Part shown: piece after piece, positions 16,195 to 24,692 of the stretch
Numbering within the stretch: position 1 is the stretch's first letter
How the letters are laid out: each line of letters begins with the position of its first letter
NCBI GenBank assembly: GCA_022841795.1
Contig: JALHQU010000036.1
Coordinates: 1-42,544 of the forward strand
Length of the DNA stretch: 42,544 bases
Direction: 5' to 3'
From: Fimbriiglobus sp.
GTDB lineage: Bacteria; Planctomycetota; Planctomycetia; Gemmatales; Gemmataceae
The notes under the pieces: model-generated
What the model was told of the DNA's origin: nothing
What the model saw: the letters and a program-made list of their open reading frames with translations, nothing else
Databases searched by the model: none
Program-made: the position numbers and the translations under genes

Positions 16195-17919
16195 ATGCCG
16201 CTCGACCGCCGCGAACTGTTCGCCGCCCTGTCCGCCCTGGGCATCGGGTCCGCCACCTTCCACCGGGCCGCCGCCGCCGAGGTCGAGCGACTCGACGACG
16301 ACAAGAAGGAGCCGGAGAAGAAGGAGCCGGAGAAGCCGAAGACGATCACCGCCGAGATGGTGAAGAACGCCGAGTGGGTGGCCGGCATCACGCTGTCAGA
16401 CGACGACCGCAAGGCGGTGGCGGCGGCGCTCACCCGGTCGATGGGCACCCTGGCGGCGGTGCGGAAGGACCCGCTGCCGAACAGCGTCGGCCCGGCCCTG
16501 CACTTCAAGCCGGTCGAGTCCGCCACCCCGCAGACCGGCCGCGGCGCCGTGGCCGCCCCGAAGCGCGACGCCAAGAAGCCGGAGTCGGACGACGACCTGG
16601 CGTTCGCGTCCGTCGCCACCCTCGCCGAGTTGGTCCGCACGAAGAAGGTGTCGTCGGTCGAACTCACCAGGCTGGCCCTCGCCCGGCTGAAGAAGTACGA
16701 CCCGGCGCTGCTGTGCGTCGTGTCGCTCACCGAGGAGCTGGCGCTGAAGCAGGCCGAGGCCGCCGACAAACTGCTCGCCGCCGGCCAGTACCGCGGGCCG
16801 CTGCACGGCCTGCCGTGGGGGGCGAAGGACCTGATCGCGTACCCCGGGTACAAGACGACGTGGGGGGCGGAACACTACAAGGGGCAAGAGTTCGGCGAGG
16901 CGAAGGCGACGGTGGCGAAGAAACTGGACGACGCCGGGGCGGTGCTGGTGGCGAAGCTGACGCTCGGCGCGCTGGCGATGGGCGACCAGTGGTACGGCGG
17001 CATGACCCGCAACCCGTGGAACGTGAAGCAGGGCAGCAGCGGCAGCAGCGCCGGGTCGTGTTCGGCCGTCGCCGCCGGGCTGGTGCCGTTCGCCATCGGC
17101 AGCGAGACGCTCGGCAGCATTGTCAGCCCGTCCACCCGCTGCGGCACCACCGGCCTGCGGCCGACGTTCGGCCGGGTGTCCCGGGCCGGGTGCATGACCC
17201 TGTGCTGGACGATGGACAAGCTCGGCCCGATCTGCCGCAGCGTGGAGGACGCCGCCCTGGTGTTCGCCGCCGTCCACGGGTCCGACCCGGCCGACCCGAC
17301 CGCCGTGGACCGGCCGTTCGACTGGCCCGGCAAGGTGGAGCTGAAGGGGCTGAAGGTGGGGTACGTCGAGGGGCAGCGGAAGGTGGACGAGCGGGCGGAG
17401 TTGAAGGCGATCAAGGACCTCGGGTGCGAACTCGTGCCGGTCAAGCTGCCGCAGCAGGAGGCGCTACGGATCGTGTCCACCATCCTGAACGCCGAGTGTA
17501 CCGCCGCGTTCGACGAACTGCCGCGGGGCGGCGTCCGCGACGGGTACGGGGCGGGGTGGCGGGGCACGTTCCAGCAGGGGCAGTTCATCACCGCGGTGGA
17601 GTACATCCGGGCGAACCGCCTGCGGACCGAGCTGATGAACAAGATGGCCGAGGTGATGACGGGGGTGGACGTGTACGTCGGCGGGAACGACCTGCAGATC
17701 ACCAACCTGACCGGGCACCCGAGCGTGTGCCTGCCGAACGGGCTGGTGAAGGGGCGGGGGGAGAACGCGGTGGAAACGCCGTCGGCCCTGGTGTTCACCG
17801 GGCAGATCCACGGCGAGACGACGCTGCTGGCCGTCGCCCACGCCTACCAGCAGGCCACCGGCCACCACCTGAAACGCCCGCCGATGGACCAGGTGACGAA
17901 GGCGAACGCGGGGCTGTGA
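16195..17919 (+). CDS. Exported amidase (amidase signature family)
   Basis: Product of 574 residues. The N-terminus DRRELFAALSALGIG is a twin-arginine-type signal, implying export in folded form, followed by a Lys/Glu-rich linker. The amidase-signature core carries the Lys-cisSer-Ser triad: Lys211 in PWGAKD, Ser284 in GSSGSSAGS, and nucleophile Ser308 in GSETLGSIVSPS, with the 24-residue spacing between the two serines expected for the family. The usual GGSSGG reads SGSSAG, a mild variant. Such enzymes hydrolyse amides; some are GatA-like, but the signal peptide and lack of gatB/C nearby argue against a tRNA amidotransferase. It lies 35 bp upstream of a small gene on the same strand. Confidence 0.9.
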   Translation: MPLDRRELFAALSALGIGSATFHRAAAAEVERLDDDKKEPEKKEPEKPKTITAEMVKNAEWVAGITLSDDDRKAVAAALTRSMGTLAAVRKDPLPNSVGPALHFKPVESATPQTGRGAVAAPKRDAKKPESDDDLAFASVATLAELVRTKKVSSVELTRLALARLKKYDPALLCVVSLTEELALKQAEAADKLLAAGQYRGPLHGLPWGAKDLIAYPGYKTTWGAEHYKGQEFGEAKATVAKKLDDAGAVLVAKLTLGALAMGDQWYGGMTRNPWNVKQGSSGSSAGSCSAVAAGLVPFAIGSETLGSIVSPSTRCGTTGLRPTFGRVSRAGCMTLCWTMDKLGPICRSVEDAALVFAAVHGSDPADPTAVDRPFDWPGKVELKGLKVGYVEGQRKVDERAELKAIKDLGCELVPVKLPQQEALRIVSTILNAECTAAFDELPRGGVRDGYGAGWRGTFQQGQFITAVEYIRANRLRTELMNKMAEVMTGVDVYVGGNDLQITNLTGHPSVCLPNGLVKGRGENAVETPSALVFTGQIHGETTLLAVAHAYQQATGHHLKRPPMDQVTKANAGL

Positions 17920-17954
17920 ACGGGTACAATGACGACAGCCGACGGAGGGCGATC

Positions 17955-18203
17955 ATGATCTCGGCCGACACGCGATCCGTCATCGACCGCGCCAAGCAAC
18001 TTTACGCTGACCGCCTGCAGGTTGTGCTGGAGGCCGATCACCACGGGCGGTTCGTCGCCATCGGGCCGGTGTCCGGCGACTACTTCCTGGCGGACACGCT
18101 GGACGCCGCCGCCGCCGCCGCTCAGGCCGCCCACCCGGACCGACGGTCCCATGTGTTGCGGGTCGGGTACCCGGCTGTGTGGCACATCGGCGGGGCGGGG
18201 TAG
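17955..18203 (+). CDS. Small hypothetical protein (82 aa)
   Basis: The ATG at 17955 has a strong GGAGGG 5 nt upstream. The protein pairs an N-terminal helix (TRSVIDRAKQLYADRLQ) with a compact domain VLEADHHGRFVAIGPVSGDYFLADTLDAAAAAAQAAHP and a final VLRVGYPAVWHIGG. I recall this layout (HxGrfVAI..SGdYF..dTl..A...A....P) from many small cyanobacterial and planctomycete proteins, often next to toxin-antitoxin-like partners. No partner is obvious here, and the function is unknown. It may be co-transcribed with the amidase. Confidence 0.75.
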   Translation: MISADTRSVIDRAKQLYADRLQVVLEADHHGRFVAIGPVSGDYFLADTLDAAAAAAQAAHPDRRSHVLRVGYPAVWHIGGAG

Positions 18204-18245
18204 GTGCCGCCCGCCGGGCGGCACGGGCCGGTCGGCGACCGGCCC
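18204..18245. terminator. Double hairpin between convergent genes
   Basis: Two adjacent perfect hairpins, 18204-18224 (GTGCCGCCCG/CGGGCGGCAC) and 18225-18245 (GGGCCGGTC/GACCGGCCC), fill the entire gap between the 82-aa gene and the minus-strand gene ending at 18246. Confidence 0.65.
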
Positions 18246-20177
18246 CTACCCGGAACCCACCCCGGCGCGGGTGGGCGCGTCCTCCGGTTCGTTCCGCCGT
18301 TCGGGTTCGGGCGGCGGTGGCGTTGGGGGCGGCGGGCCATCCCCGCCGCCGTCGTCCGAGAGATCCATCCTCAGGGCGACGGGATGTTCGGGGCAGAAAC
18401 CCATGTGCCTGCGCATCAGCACCCGGTCTCGTTGAGGGAAGGCCCGCACCCGGTCGAGGATTCCGAGCCGCACCGCGTCCCGCCGCCGCATCACCAGGGA
18501 CACGAAGTGCTCCACCCGCTTCCACCCGAAGAACAGGGGGCCGCGAACCGTCCGCTTGCAGTGGAAGAAGTCGAGCCGCGGCACCTCCCCGGCCGCCTCC
18601 CGCACCTGGTTTTCCACGCCGAAGTCCTTGAGCAGCGCCAGCATGTCCTGGACGTCCTTGCCGGCCTGGCGGGCCAGGACGGCCGCGACGATGCTCGCCG
18701 GGTCCTCGGGGTGCAGGAACTGGCTCACCGGCACGAAGGTGCGGAACGACAGGCAGGGCCCCGCGTCCGCCGCGTGTACGCCGATGCTGGCCCCCACCCC
18801 CTTGTACCCCTCGTCCGGGTACGTCGTCCCGTGCGCGTGGGAGAGGATGGTGGACTGATCGTGCTTGCAGTCCGTGATGGCGAGATGAAGCCCCCGCCGC
18901 GGCCGCCCCCGCGGGTTCCGGCCGGACTCTGGCTTCTCCAGGCAGTGCAGCATGGACAGGTCCGGCAGGGGGTGCAGAAAGGCCGGAGCGGCCTCGGCCG
19001 CCGGGCCGAGGCTCGCGGGCACGTTCACGCTGTCGGAGAGCAGCCGCAGCTCGAGCCAGGCCCGGACCGACTTCCCCTGGCCGCGGAGTACCTGAGCGAC
19101 CATCCGTCCGATCGGAAATGCTCGCCCCCGCACGAACAGTTCGGGCTGCGCCTTCGCCGACTCGTGGAAGGACTTCAACAGCCCCTCCGTCTGGAACAGG
19201 AGGGGCGTCTTGCGGTCGATCTGCCGGCGGATCCGCTCGTGGTCTTCGGCCGACTGCGGCCGCGACCCCTCCACCTCGGCGTCCGCCGGGGCGGCCATCT
19301 CGGGGAAGCGGCGGTGGAGGAACGAGATGAGCAGGGCCTCGAGCACCGACTTGGCCACCGACGTGCAGGCCGCGACGGTCTGCTCGCCGCCCTGGCCGAA
19401 GCTCATCAGCTCGCGGGCGAGGCAGCACAGGAACGAGCTGTAGTCCGCGATGTCGGCGCGGTCGATCGGGCTGAGCTCCACGCCCTCGCCGCGGGTGCCC
19501 CCCGGCGTCCGGGGCAGGTAGGACGACGACGGGCCGCGGAGCACCCGCAACACGGCCACCGACGTGTCCTGGATGCCTTTCGACCACTCCCGGGCCAGGG
19601 CCAGGCTGTGCGGGTCGCTCCGGCACAGGGCGGCGAACTCGCGATGCCCGACGTGGCCCCCCGAGGGCGTCTTCGGCGCGTCCCGCTCGACCCCCTCGAG
19701 CAGTTCCATCAGCGGGCGGGCGGGGCTTGTCGGCGACCGATCCCGGAGCGTCGCCTGGGCCGCGGACAACTTGGCGACGAAGTCCGGGCCGGCAGTCGTC
19801 GGCAGGTACTTCCTCAGTTCGGGCAGGCGAATGCACTCGCGCACCTCGACCGGATAGCTCCGGGCCGGCCACCGCCCCAGGATCAGCCCCTCCAGCGCGG
19901 GCGCCAGCGCGGTCCCGGAGAACAAGTCGAGCAGCCGCTGCCGGTCCTCCGCCGGCATGGCGTCGACGAGCGGTTGCACCGCCGGGCGGTGGTCCGCCGC
20001 CAGGTACACGCCGGTCCGGCCGTCCTCGTACTGGGTCGTTTCCCCGTCGGTCAGGAGCTTCGTCATGACTGCGCGGGCAGCCCGTTGGCCCGGCTCGCCG
20101 GGGATCACCCGGTCGATGAGCGCACCGGCATCGACCACCGGCTGGGAGGTTACGGTGTACGCGAAGTTGGGACTCAT
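18246..20177 (-). CDS. Unknown 643-residue protein
   Basis: The ATG at 20177 gives 643 residues. I recognise no family. It begins MSPNFAYTVTSQPVVDAGAL and looks cytoplasmic: no signal peptide and no clear membrane helix. Notable segments are RGLHLAITDCKHDQSTILSHAHGTTYPDEGYKGVGASIG (with clustered Cys/His), LDFFHCKRTVRGPLFFGWKRVEHFVSLVMRRRDAVRLG, and MRRHMGFCPEHPVAL. The C-terminal ~45 residues are Pro/Gly/Asp-rich and probably disordered. The gene follows an alpha/beta-hydrolase gene on the same strand by 69 bp, suggesting one transcript. The rich mix of rare residues (Cys, His, Trp) and the absence of repeats argue that it is a real coding gene. Confidence 0.75.
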   Translation of the reverse strand: MSPNFAYTVTSQPVVDAGALIDRVIPGEPGQRAARAVMTKLLTDGETTQYEDGRTGVYLAADHRPAVQPLVDAMPAEDRQRLLDLFSGTALAPALEGLILGRWPARSYPVEVRECIRLPELRKYLPTTAGPDFVAKLSAAQATLRDRSPTSPARPLMELLEGVERDAPKTPSGGHVGHREFAALCRSDPHSLALAREWSKGIQDTSVAVLRVLRGPSSSYLPRTPGGTRGEGVELSPIDRADIADYSSFLCCLARELMSFGQGGEQTVAACTSVAKSVLEALLISFLHRRFPEMAAPADAEVEGSRPQSAEDHERIRRQIDRKTPLLFQTEGLLKSFHESAKAQPELFVRGRAFPIGRMVAQVLRGQGKSVRAWLELRLLSDSVNVPASLGPAAEAAPAFLHPLPDLSMLHCLEKPESGRNPRGRPRRGLHLAITDCKHDQSTILSHAHGTTYPDEGYKGVGASIGVHAADAGPCLSFRTFVPVSQFLHPEDPASIVAAVLARQAGKDVQDMLALLKDFGVENQVREAAGEVPRLDFFHCKRTVRGPLFFGWKRVEHFVSLVMRRRDAVRLGILDRVRAFPQRDRVLMRRHMGFCPEHPVALRMDLSDDGGGDGPPPPTPPPPEPERRNEPEDAPTRAGVGSG

Positions 20178-20246
20178 GGAGTGTCCGTGCCGCCGGCAAT
20201 TCGCCCACGGTACCGCCCACACCGCCGGCGGTCAAACCCCTTTCCG

Positions 20247-21266
20247 TCACAAGTTCCGCGAGCGTTCGACCAGCTGCGGCAGGTACTTCGGGATGCACTC
20301 GTAGTGGCCGCCGGCGCTGCCGCCGTAGGCGGTCCACGCCGGATTGGTCTTGTTCTCCGGGTCGTTCTCTATGAGTACGTCGATGTCCGTCATCGACCGC
20401 ATCACCGTCGCGAAGGACGATTCCGACCGCTTCCGCAGGACGGCCATGGACACCCCGGCCCCCGGCTTTTCGATCACGTCGCGGACGTTCGTCTTCCCCC
20501 ACGGCGGCGGGGGCGGGGTGGGCGGCCGACTGAACCGCCGGAGCGAGCGGGCGGCCACCGCGGTGCTACCGCCCGTCGCGTACACGAACAGCTTGGCGCC
20601 GCTGTGCGGTCGCTCGGCCCACTTCTGCAACCGCGCGTCGCCCCAGTAGGTGGAGTCGAAGCACCACACCTCGTTCATCCGGTGGAACGGGTCGGCGGCG
20701 AAGGTGCCGGCCATGTGGGCCTGGATGTGCCCGCCGCCGGAGTGGGCGGCGAGCACGATGTTCCCCAGCTTGGTGCCCTTCACCCCCAGGTGCTTGTTCG
20801 CGCCGTTCAGCGCCTGTTGCAGGTACGCTCGGGCGTCGGCCTGATCCCACAGCACCCCCGCCGGCAGGCCGTCGCCGCCGCCCGCTCGGTCGCTCAGCGT
20901 GGGCGCCACCAGTAGGAAGTTCTTGTTCGTCTTCTGGATGAACTCGCGGAGATCGCACATCGGCAGGCCGTTCAGGTAGTGCTGGATCGACTGGCCCGAG
21001 AAACTCGCGGCCTTCTGGCCGTTCTGCCAGTAGCTCTTGTCCCCGTGGAACCACAGCAGCACGTTCACCTCGCCGGTGAGCAGAGCCGGGTTGGGGGCGA
21101 ACACCGCCGTCACCGGCAGCGCCGGTTTGCCCGCCCCCGGCGGGTTGACCTTCAGGTCGATGTTCAGGTAAGCCGTCTCGCCCGTCGCACCGCTCAATTC
21201 GATGGGCACATCGACGCCGGGCTTCACCTGGTACAGAGGTGGGACGAGCATCCGGTCGAGAGCCAT
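20247..21266 (-). CDS. Alpha/beta-hydrolase-like protein
   Basis: Product of 339 residues. The ATG at 21266 has GAGGAGA 4 nt upstream. The layout fits an alpha/beta hydrolase: VNVLLWFHGD (69-76, likely oxyanion strand), a nucleophile elbow AAHSGGG with Ser176, an acid candidate Asp204 in WCFDSTYWGD, and His321 in GGHYECIPKYLPQ near the C-terminus, the usual position. The N-terminal ~65 residues form an extra beta-rich domain (VDVPIELSGATGETAYLNIDLKV). No signal peptide is evident. Substrate unknown. It is the first gene of a probable two-gene unit with the unknown 643-residue protein. Confidence 0.75.
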   Translation of the reverse strand: MALDRMLVPPLYQVKPGVDVPIELSGATGETAYLNIDLKVNPPGAGKPALPVTAVFAPNPALLTGEVNVLLWFHGDKSYWQNGQKAASFSGQSIQHYLNGLPMCDLREFIQKTNKNFLLVAPTLSDRAGGGDGLPAGVLWDQADARAYLQQALNGANKHLGVKGTKLGNIVLAAHSGGGHIQAHMAGTFAADPFHRMNEVWCFDSTYWGDARLQKWAERPHSGAKLFVYATGGSTAVAARSLRRFSRPPTPPPPPWGKTNVRDVIEKPGAGVSMAVLRKRSESSFATVMRSMTDIDVLIENDPENKTNPAWTAYGGSAGGHYECIPKYLPQLVERSRNL

Positions 21267-21425
21267 GACATCTCCTCGGTCAGCGGACCCGCGGAAGCCA
21301 CCCACCGGCGTCATGCGATCCGACGGAATTCCCGGCCACGATTTCCGCGCCATAACCCGACCGTGGACGCCCCCGCGGCTGTGCGATACCATCGTTCCGT
21401 CGTCCCGTGTTCCGGAGGTGTCGCC

Positions 21426-22634
21426 GTGATCCGCCCCATTTGTTCGCTCGTCGTCGTTGCCCTGCTCGCCCTGGTCGGGTGCCGGCCGTCCACCCCGCCG
21501 TCGGCCGGGTCGGCCGCCCCGCCGGCCGTGTCCGTCGGCCCGCCCGTCACCGAGGCCGAAGCGTGGGCGTTCGGCGACCAGGTGACGGTGGCGATGAAGG
21601 CGAAGAACGTCGCCGCCCTGGCCAAACTGCTGCGGCTGGACGACCTGATCGAGCGGTCGGTGAGCGACTACGGCATGACCGCCGACGAGCTGAAAGGGTT
21701 CCGCGACGGGCTGGCGAAGAGCGGCGGCGGGCAGAAGGTGCTGTCGTTCTGGGCCGAGCAACTCGGCGGCGACTCGACCCGGCGGCTGCGGGTGGGCAGC
21801 CGGGACGGGCGGACCACCATCCTCACCCGCATGGCCGGGGACGGCGGGCTGAACTACCTGGAGTTCACCCTCATCCGCACGGCCGACGGGGCGGTGGCGG
21901 CCGAAGACATCTACACCCTGGCGAACGGGGAGAAGCTCAGCCAGGTGCTGCGGCGGCTGACGTACCCGATGCTCACCGCCCTGCGGAAGGGGGACAAGTC
22001 GGCGGCGGGCAAGGCGCAACTGGACCGCATGGAGCGGATGTCCAAGCTGTCGCAGGCCATGCGGGCCGGCCAGATGGACGAGACCGCCCGCCTGTACCGC
22101 GGGCTGCCGGCCGACATGAAGGACGAGAAGGCGTTCATGCTGGTCGGCCTACAGGCGCTCGCCCAGACGGACGACGCGGGGTACCTGGCCGAGCTGGAGC
22201 GGTACCGCAAGCTGTTCCCGAACGACCCGTCCGTGGACCTGATGTCGGTGGACTACCACTTCCTGAAGAAGGACGTGCCGGAGCTGAAGGCGTGCCTGCG
22301 GCGGATCGAACAGGCGGTCGGGGCGGACCCGTACCTGTGGGTGCTGGAGGCCAACCTGCTGACCACGACCGGGCAGCCGGCCGAGGCGAAAAAGCTGGCC
22401 GAGAAGGCGATCCAGGACGAGCCGACGCTGGCCGAGGCGTACTGGTCGGTGGCGACGGCGGCGCTGGCGACGGACGACCACCAGGAGACGGCGCGGGTGC
22501 TGCGGCAGATCGTGGAGAAGTTCGACACCACCGACCCGGACGGGGTGGCGGCCACCCCGGAGTACGCCCGGTTCGTGAAGTCGCCCGAGTTCGCCGCCTT
22601 CCGCAAGTGGTACGCCGACCGCCCGAAGGAGTGA
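21426..22634 (+). CDS. TPR-type lipoprotein
   Basis: A GTG at 21426 with a perfect GGAGGT 6 nt upstream gives 402 residues. The signal ends in LALVGC (Cys19), so it is likely lipid-anchored, followed by a Pro/Ser/Ala linker. Residues ~45-190 form a globular region (QVTVAMKAKNVAALAKLLRLDDLIERSV, YLEFTLIRTADGAVAAEDIYTLANGE). Residues ~200-370 contain TPR-like helices (KAFMLVGLQALAQTDDAGYLAELERYRKLFPNDPSV, WVLEANLLTTTGQPAEAKKLAEKAIQDEPTLAEAYWSVATAAL). It probably scaffolds protein contacts in the periplasm. Confidence 0.85.
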   Translation: MIRPICSLVVVALLALVGCRPSTPPSAGSAAPPAVSVGPPVTEAEAWAFGDQVTVAMKAKNVAALAKLLRLDDLIERSVSDYGMTADELKGFRDGLAKSGGGQKVLSFWAEQLGGDSTRRLRVGSRDGRTTILTRMAGDGGLNYLEFTLIRTADGAVAAEDIYTLANGEKLSQVLRRLTYPMLTALRKGDKSAAGKAQLDRMERMSKLSQAMRAGQMDETARLYRGLPADMKDEKAFMLVGLQALAQTDDAGYLAELERYRKLFPNDPSVDLMSVDYHFLKKDVPELKACLRRIEQAVGADPYLWVLEANLLTTTGQPAEAKKLAEKAIQDEPTLAEAYWSVATAALATDDHQETARVLRQIVEKFDTTDPDGVAATPEYARFVKSPEFAAFRKWYADRPKE

Positions 22635-22758
22635 CCCGCGGTCCGAACCACACCGGCCGCGGTCGCACCTTCCTGCGATCGGAAAGGTCTGGCCGGCGCC
22701 GCACGTTCGCCGGTATGATGGAGTAGTTGAGTCGTTCGCCCGGTTTGTGGTCGCCGTC

Positions 22759-22930
22759 GTGATCGCCGAAGGTTTGCTCCCGCCTTCCCCCGGCGTTTCC
22801 CTGCTCATCGACGCCGTCCAGCGGTTGGCCATGGCCCGCGACGTGGCCGCCGTGCAGGAGATCGTCCGCCACTCGGCCCGCCACCTGACCGGGGCGGACG
22901 GGGCGACGTTCGTCCTCCGCGACGGCGACC
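22759..22930 (+). pseudogene. GAF-domain signalling gene, N-terminal remnant
   Basis: From a GTG at 22759 the frame reads LLIDAVQRLAMARDVAAVQEIVRHSARHLTGADGATFVLRDGD, the typical opening of a GAF domain at the start of sensor histidine kinases. After about residue 57 the match stops and the frame becomes His/Gln/Asp-rich noise until a stop at 23118. No downstream kinase exists. A TATGAT box at 22714-22719 may be the old promoter. The break is close to 22930, where sequence of an oppositely oriented gene start appears. Confidence 0.6.
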
Positions 22931-23079
22931 GCCGCCACACCGCCGGCCAGCACCACCGCACCGAGGTGAATTTCATCGGGCCGGGCGATCTGCTTCCGGC
23001 GGGCCGCCAAGACCACCCCGATCGTACCGCCGACCCACACCAGCAGGCCGCAGCACACCCCGCTCAGGTCCACCGGCAT
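22931..23079 (-). pseudogene. Possible N-terminal fragment of a membrane protein
   Basis: On the minus strand an ATG at 23079 with GGAGGG 7 nt upstream opens MPVDLSGVCCGLLVWVGGTIGVVLAARRKQIARPDEIHLG, which looks like a genuine signal or single membrane helix followed by positive charges. Beyond ~22931 the frame stays open but is antisense to the GAF remnant and no longer looks coding. It may be one of two broken genes joined head to head. Confidence 0.35.
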
Positions 23080-23205
23080 GTCGAAGCCCTCCACGGTTCG
23101 ATCGGCTTCACGTGGTAACCGCTGAGTCCGAACCCGGTTAACGGATCGCAAAACCGCAAGCGGATTTACAATCACCGGCGACACCCACGGTCCCGCGGTC
23201 CGCCC

Positions 23206-24033
23206 ATGCCCCTGCCCACCCAACTCGACTACCCGATCATCGCCATCGGCGATCTGCACGGGCAACTCGGGTTCCTCGACCGGCTGCTGACGAAACTGCG
23301 AACCCACGATGTGTGGCCGGCGGCGCGGCTGGTGTTCCTCGGCGACCTGGTGGACCGCGGGCCGGACGTGAAAGGCACCGTGCAGCGGGTGATGGACGTG
23401 CTGACCGAGAAGCCGGGCAGCACCTGCGTCATGGGCAACCACGACTTCGCCCTGGCGAACGCACTCGGGCTGCTCGGCGAACGGTCAGCGTTCTGGACGG
23501 ACAAATACCGCGACAACTACGATCACGAGCCGACGTTCCGCAGCTACACCGGCGCCGGCCCGGTCTACAGCACCGACGACGAATGGCTGCGGGAACTGGA
23601 CGACCTCCGCGAGGCGATGCCCGAGTCGCACCGCGAGTTCCTCCGCGGCCTGCCGTGGCTGGCCGAGGCGAGCGGGCACCTGTTCCTGCACAACGGGCTG
23701 TCATCGGAGTTGAACGAGCCGGCCGAGATTCAGCTGCACGCGCTGCGGATGCGGCGGTGGGCGGACGTGGTGAGTCCGAAGGTGGGCACGAAGACGGCGG
23801 CGGTGTGGCAACCGCACTACCCGGTGTGGCTCGGTGCGGACAAGCGGGTGAACGCGAACCCGCTGCCGGTGCCGGGGCGGGTGCAGGTGGTCGGGCATGT
23901 GCAGGTGAACGCGCCGGAGGTGAACCCGGTCCGCATCCGGCTGGACACCAGCGGCGGGGTGAGCGAGCCGCTCACCGCCGCCGTGTTCCGCAGTGCCACC
24001 GCCCCACCCGAGTTCGTGACGAGTAGCGGGTGA
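23206..24033 (+). CDS. Metallophosphoesterase (Ser/Thr phosphatase-like)
   Basis: Product of 275 residues with the calcineurin-type metal sites in order: GDLHG (15-19), GDLVDRG (46-52), GNHD (77-80), the HNG motif (LFLHNGL, about 162) and a terminal GHVQ. The spacing and the GDLVDRG form match the PPP-type/ApaH-like phosphatases, which remove phosphate from proteins or dinucleotides with two metal ions. An acidic insert (DKYRDNYDHEPTFRSYTG) follows GNHD. It could counteract the Ser/Thr kinases of this organism, but no kinase is adjacent. The ATG is preceded by a short GC-rich leader without clear Shine-Dalgarno. Confidence 0.9.
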   Translation: MPLPTQLDYPIIAIGDLHGQLGFLDRLLTKLRTHDVWPAARLVFLGDLVDRGPDVKGTVQRVMDVLTEKPGSTCVMGNHDFALANALGLLGERSAFWTDKYRDNYDHEPTFRSYTGAGPVYSTDDEWLRELDDLREAMPESHREFLRGLPWLAEASGHLFLHNGLSSELNEPAEIQLHALRMRRWADVVSPKVGTKTAAVWQPHYPVWLGADKRVNANPLPVPGRVQVVGHVQVNAPEVNPVRIRLDTSGGVSEPLTAAVFRSATAPPEFVTSSG

Positions 24034-24035
24034 GG

Positions 24036-24524
24036 TCAGTCGTGCGGCGATTTCGACTCGCCCAGGTCGGCCAACAGCGTCTTCAACATTTTGATGTGAT
24101 CCTTGATCTCTTCTGACGGGTTCCTCAGGTTCGCCGCCTCCTTCGATTGCAGCACCACCTCCAGCGCTTTCGATGCCTGTAGCGCCTTCCCCTCCTTCTT
24201 CTCGTAGGCGGCGATCTTGCCCTGGAGGGTCTGCACCTCGCCCACCACCTTCGCCTTCTCCTCCTCCGCCGTCGCCTTCTCCCCCACCGCCTTCACGATG
24301 GCGTCGCGGTTGAACATGGCGTTCAGGATGCCGGTGGCGGCCGAGATGACGGCGATGGCCACGCTGATGACCATGAAGAACCGCAGCGTCTTGTGCCGTT
24401 CCGGGTCGGCGCCCGCGGGCAGTTGGAGGATCAGCCAGCCGATCCAGAAGATGGCGAAGATGCAGATGCCACTCGCGCCGATGCTGGCCAACTTGACCAG
24501 CGTGTCCAGCAGTCCGGTGTCCAT
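24036..24524 (-). CDS. Small membrane protein with coiled-coil
   Basis: Product of 162 residues; the ATG at 24524 has GAGGT 5 nt upstream. Two membrane helices (LASIGASGICIFAIFWIGWLIL, about 13-34, and RFFMVISVAIAVISAATGILNAMF, about 48-71) are followed by a charged coiled coil of about 85 residues (EKATAEEEKAKVVGEVQTLQGKIAAYEKKEG) and a DHIKMLKTLLADL helix. No family recognised. It is convergent with the phosphatase gene, with 2 bp between them. Confidence 0.75.
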   Translation of the reverse strand: MDTGLLDTLVKLASIGASGICIFAIFWIGWLILQLPAGADPERHKTLRFFMVISVAIAVISAATGILNAMFNRDAIVKAVGEKATAEEEKAKVVGEVQTLQGKIAAYEKKEGKALQASKALEVVLQSKEAANLRNPSEEIKDHIKMLKTLLADLGESKSPHD

Positions 24525-24692
24525 GAGCGACCTCGGTGAGGGGGGTGCGAACCGCGATTCGGTTCATACGTTCGACGTGGGAGCGAATCTAATCTGTCCG
24601 TCACACGAGTGCGAGAGAAATTCGAGATGAATCGCCGGTCGTCCCCGGTTTCACCACTGCCCCGCCTGAGTTCGTGACGACGAACCGCCAGA

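Noticed and set aside
16195-17919. GatA subunit of tRNA amidotransferase
   Set aside because: A Tat-type signal, long linker and absence of gatB/gatC point to an exported amidase instead.
18204-20915. Long plus-strand frame opposite the unknown 643-aa gene
   Set aside because: It is His/Arg/Pro-rich, spans two convergent hairpins, and lacks a start context; the minus-strand frames have proper ribosome sites and balanced composition.
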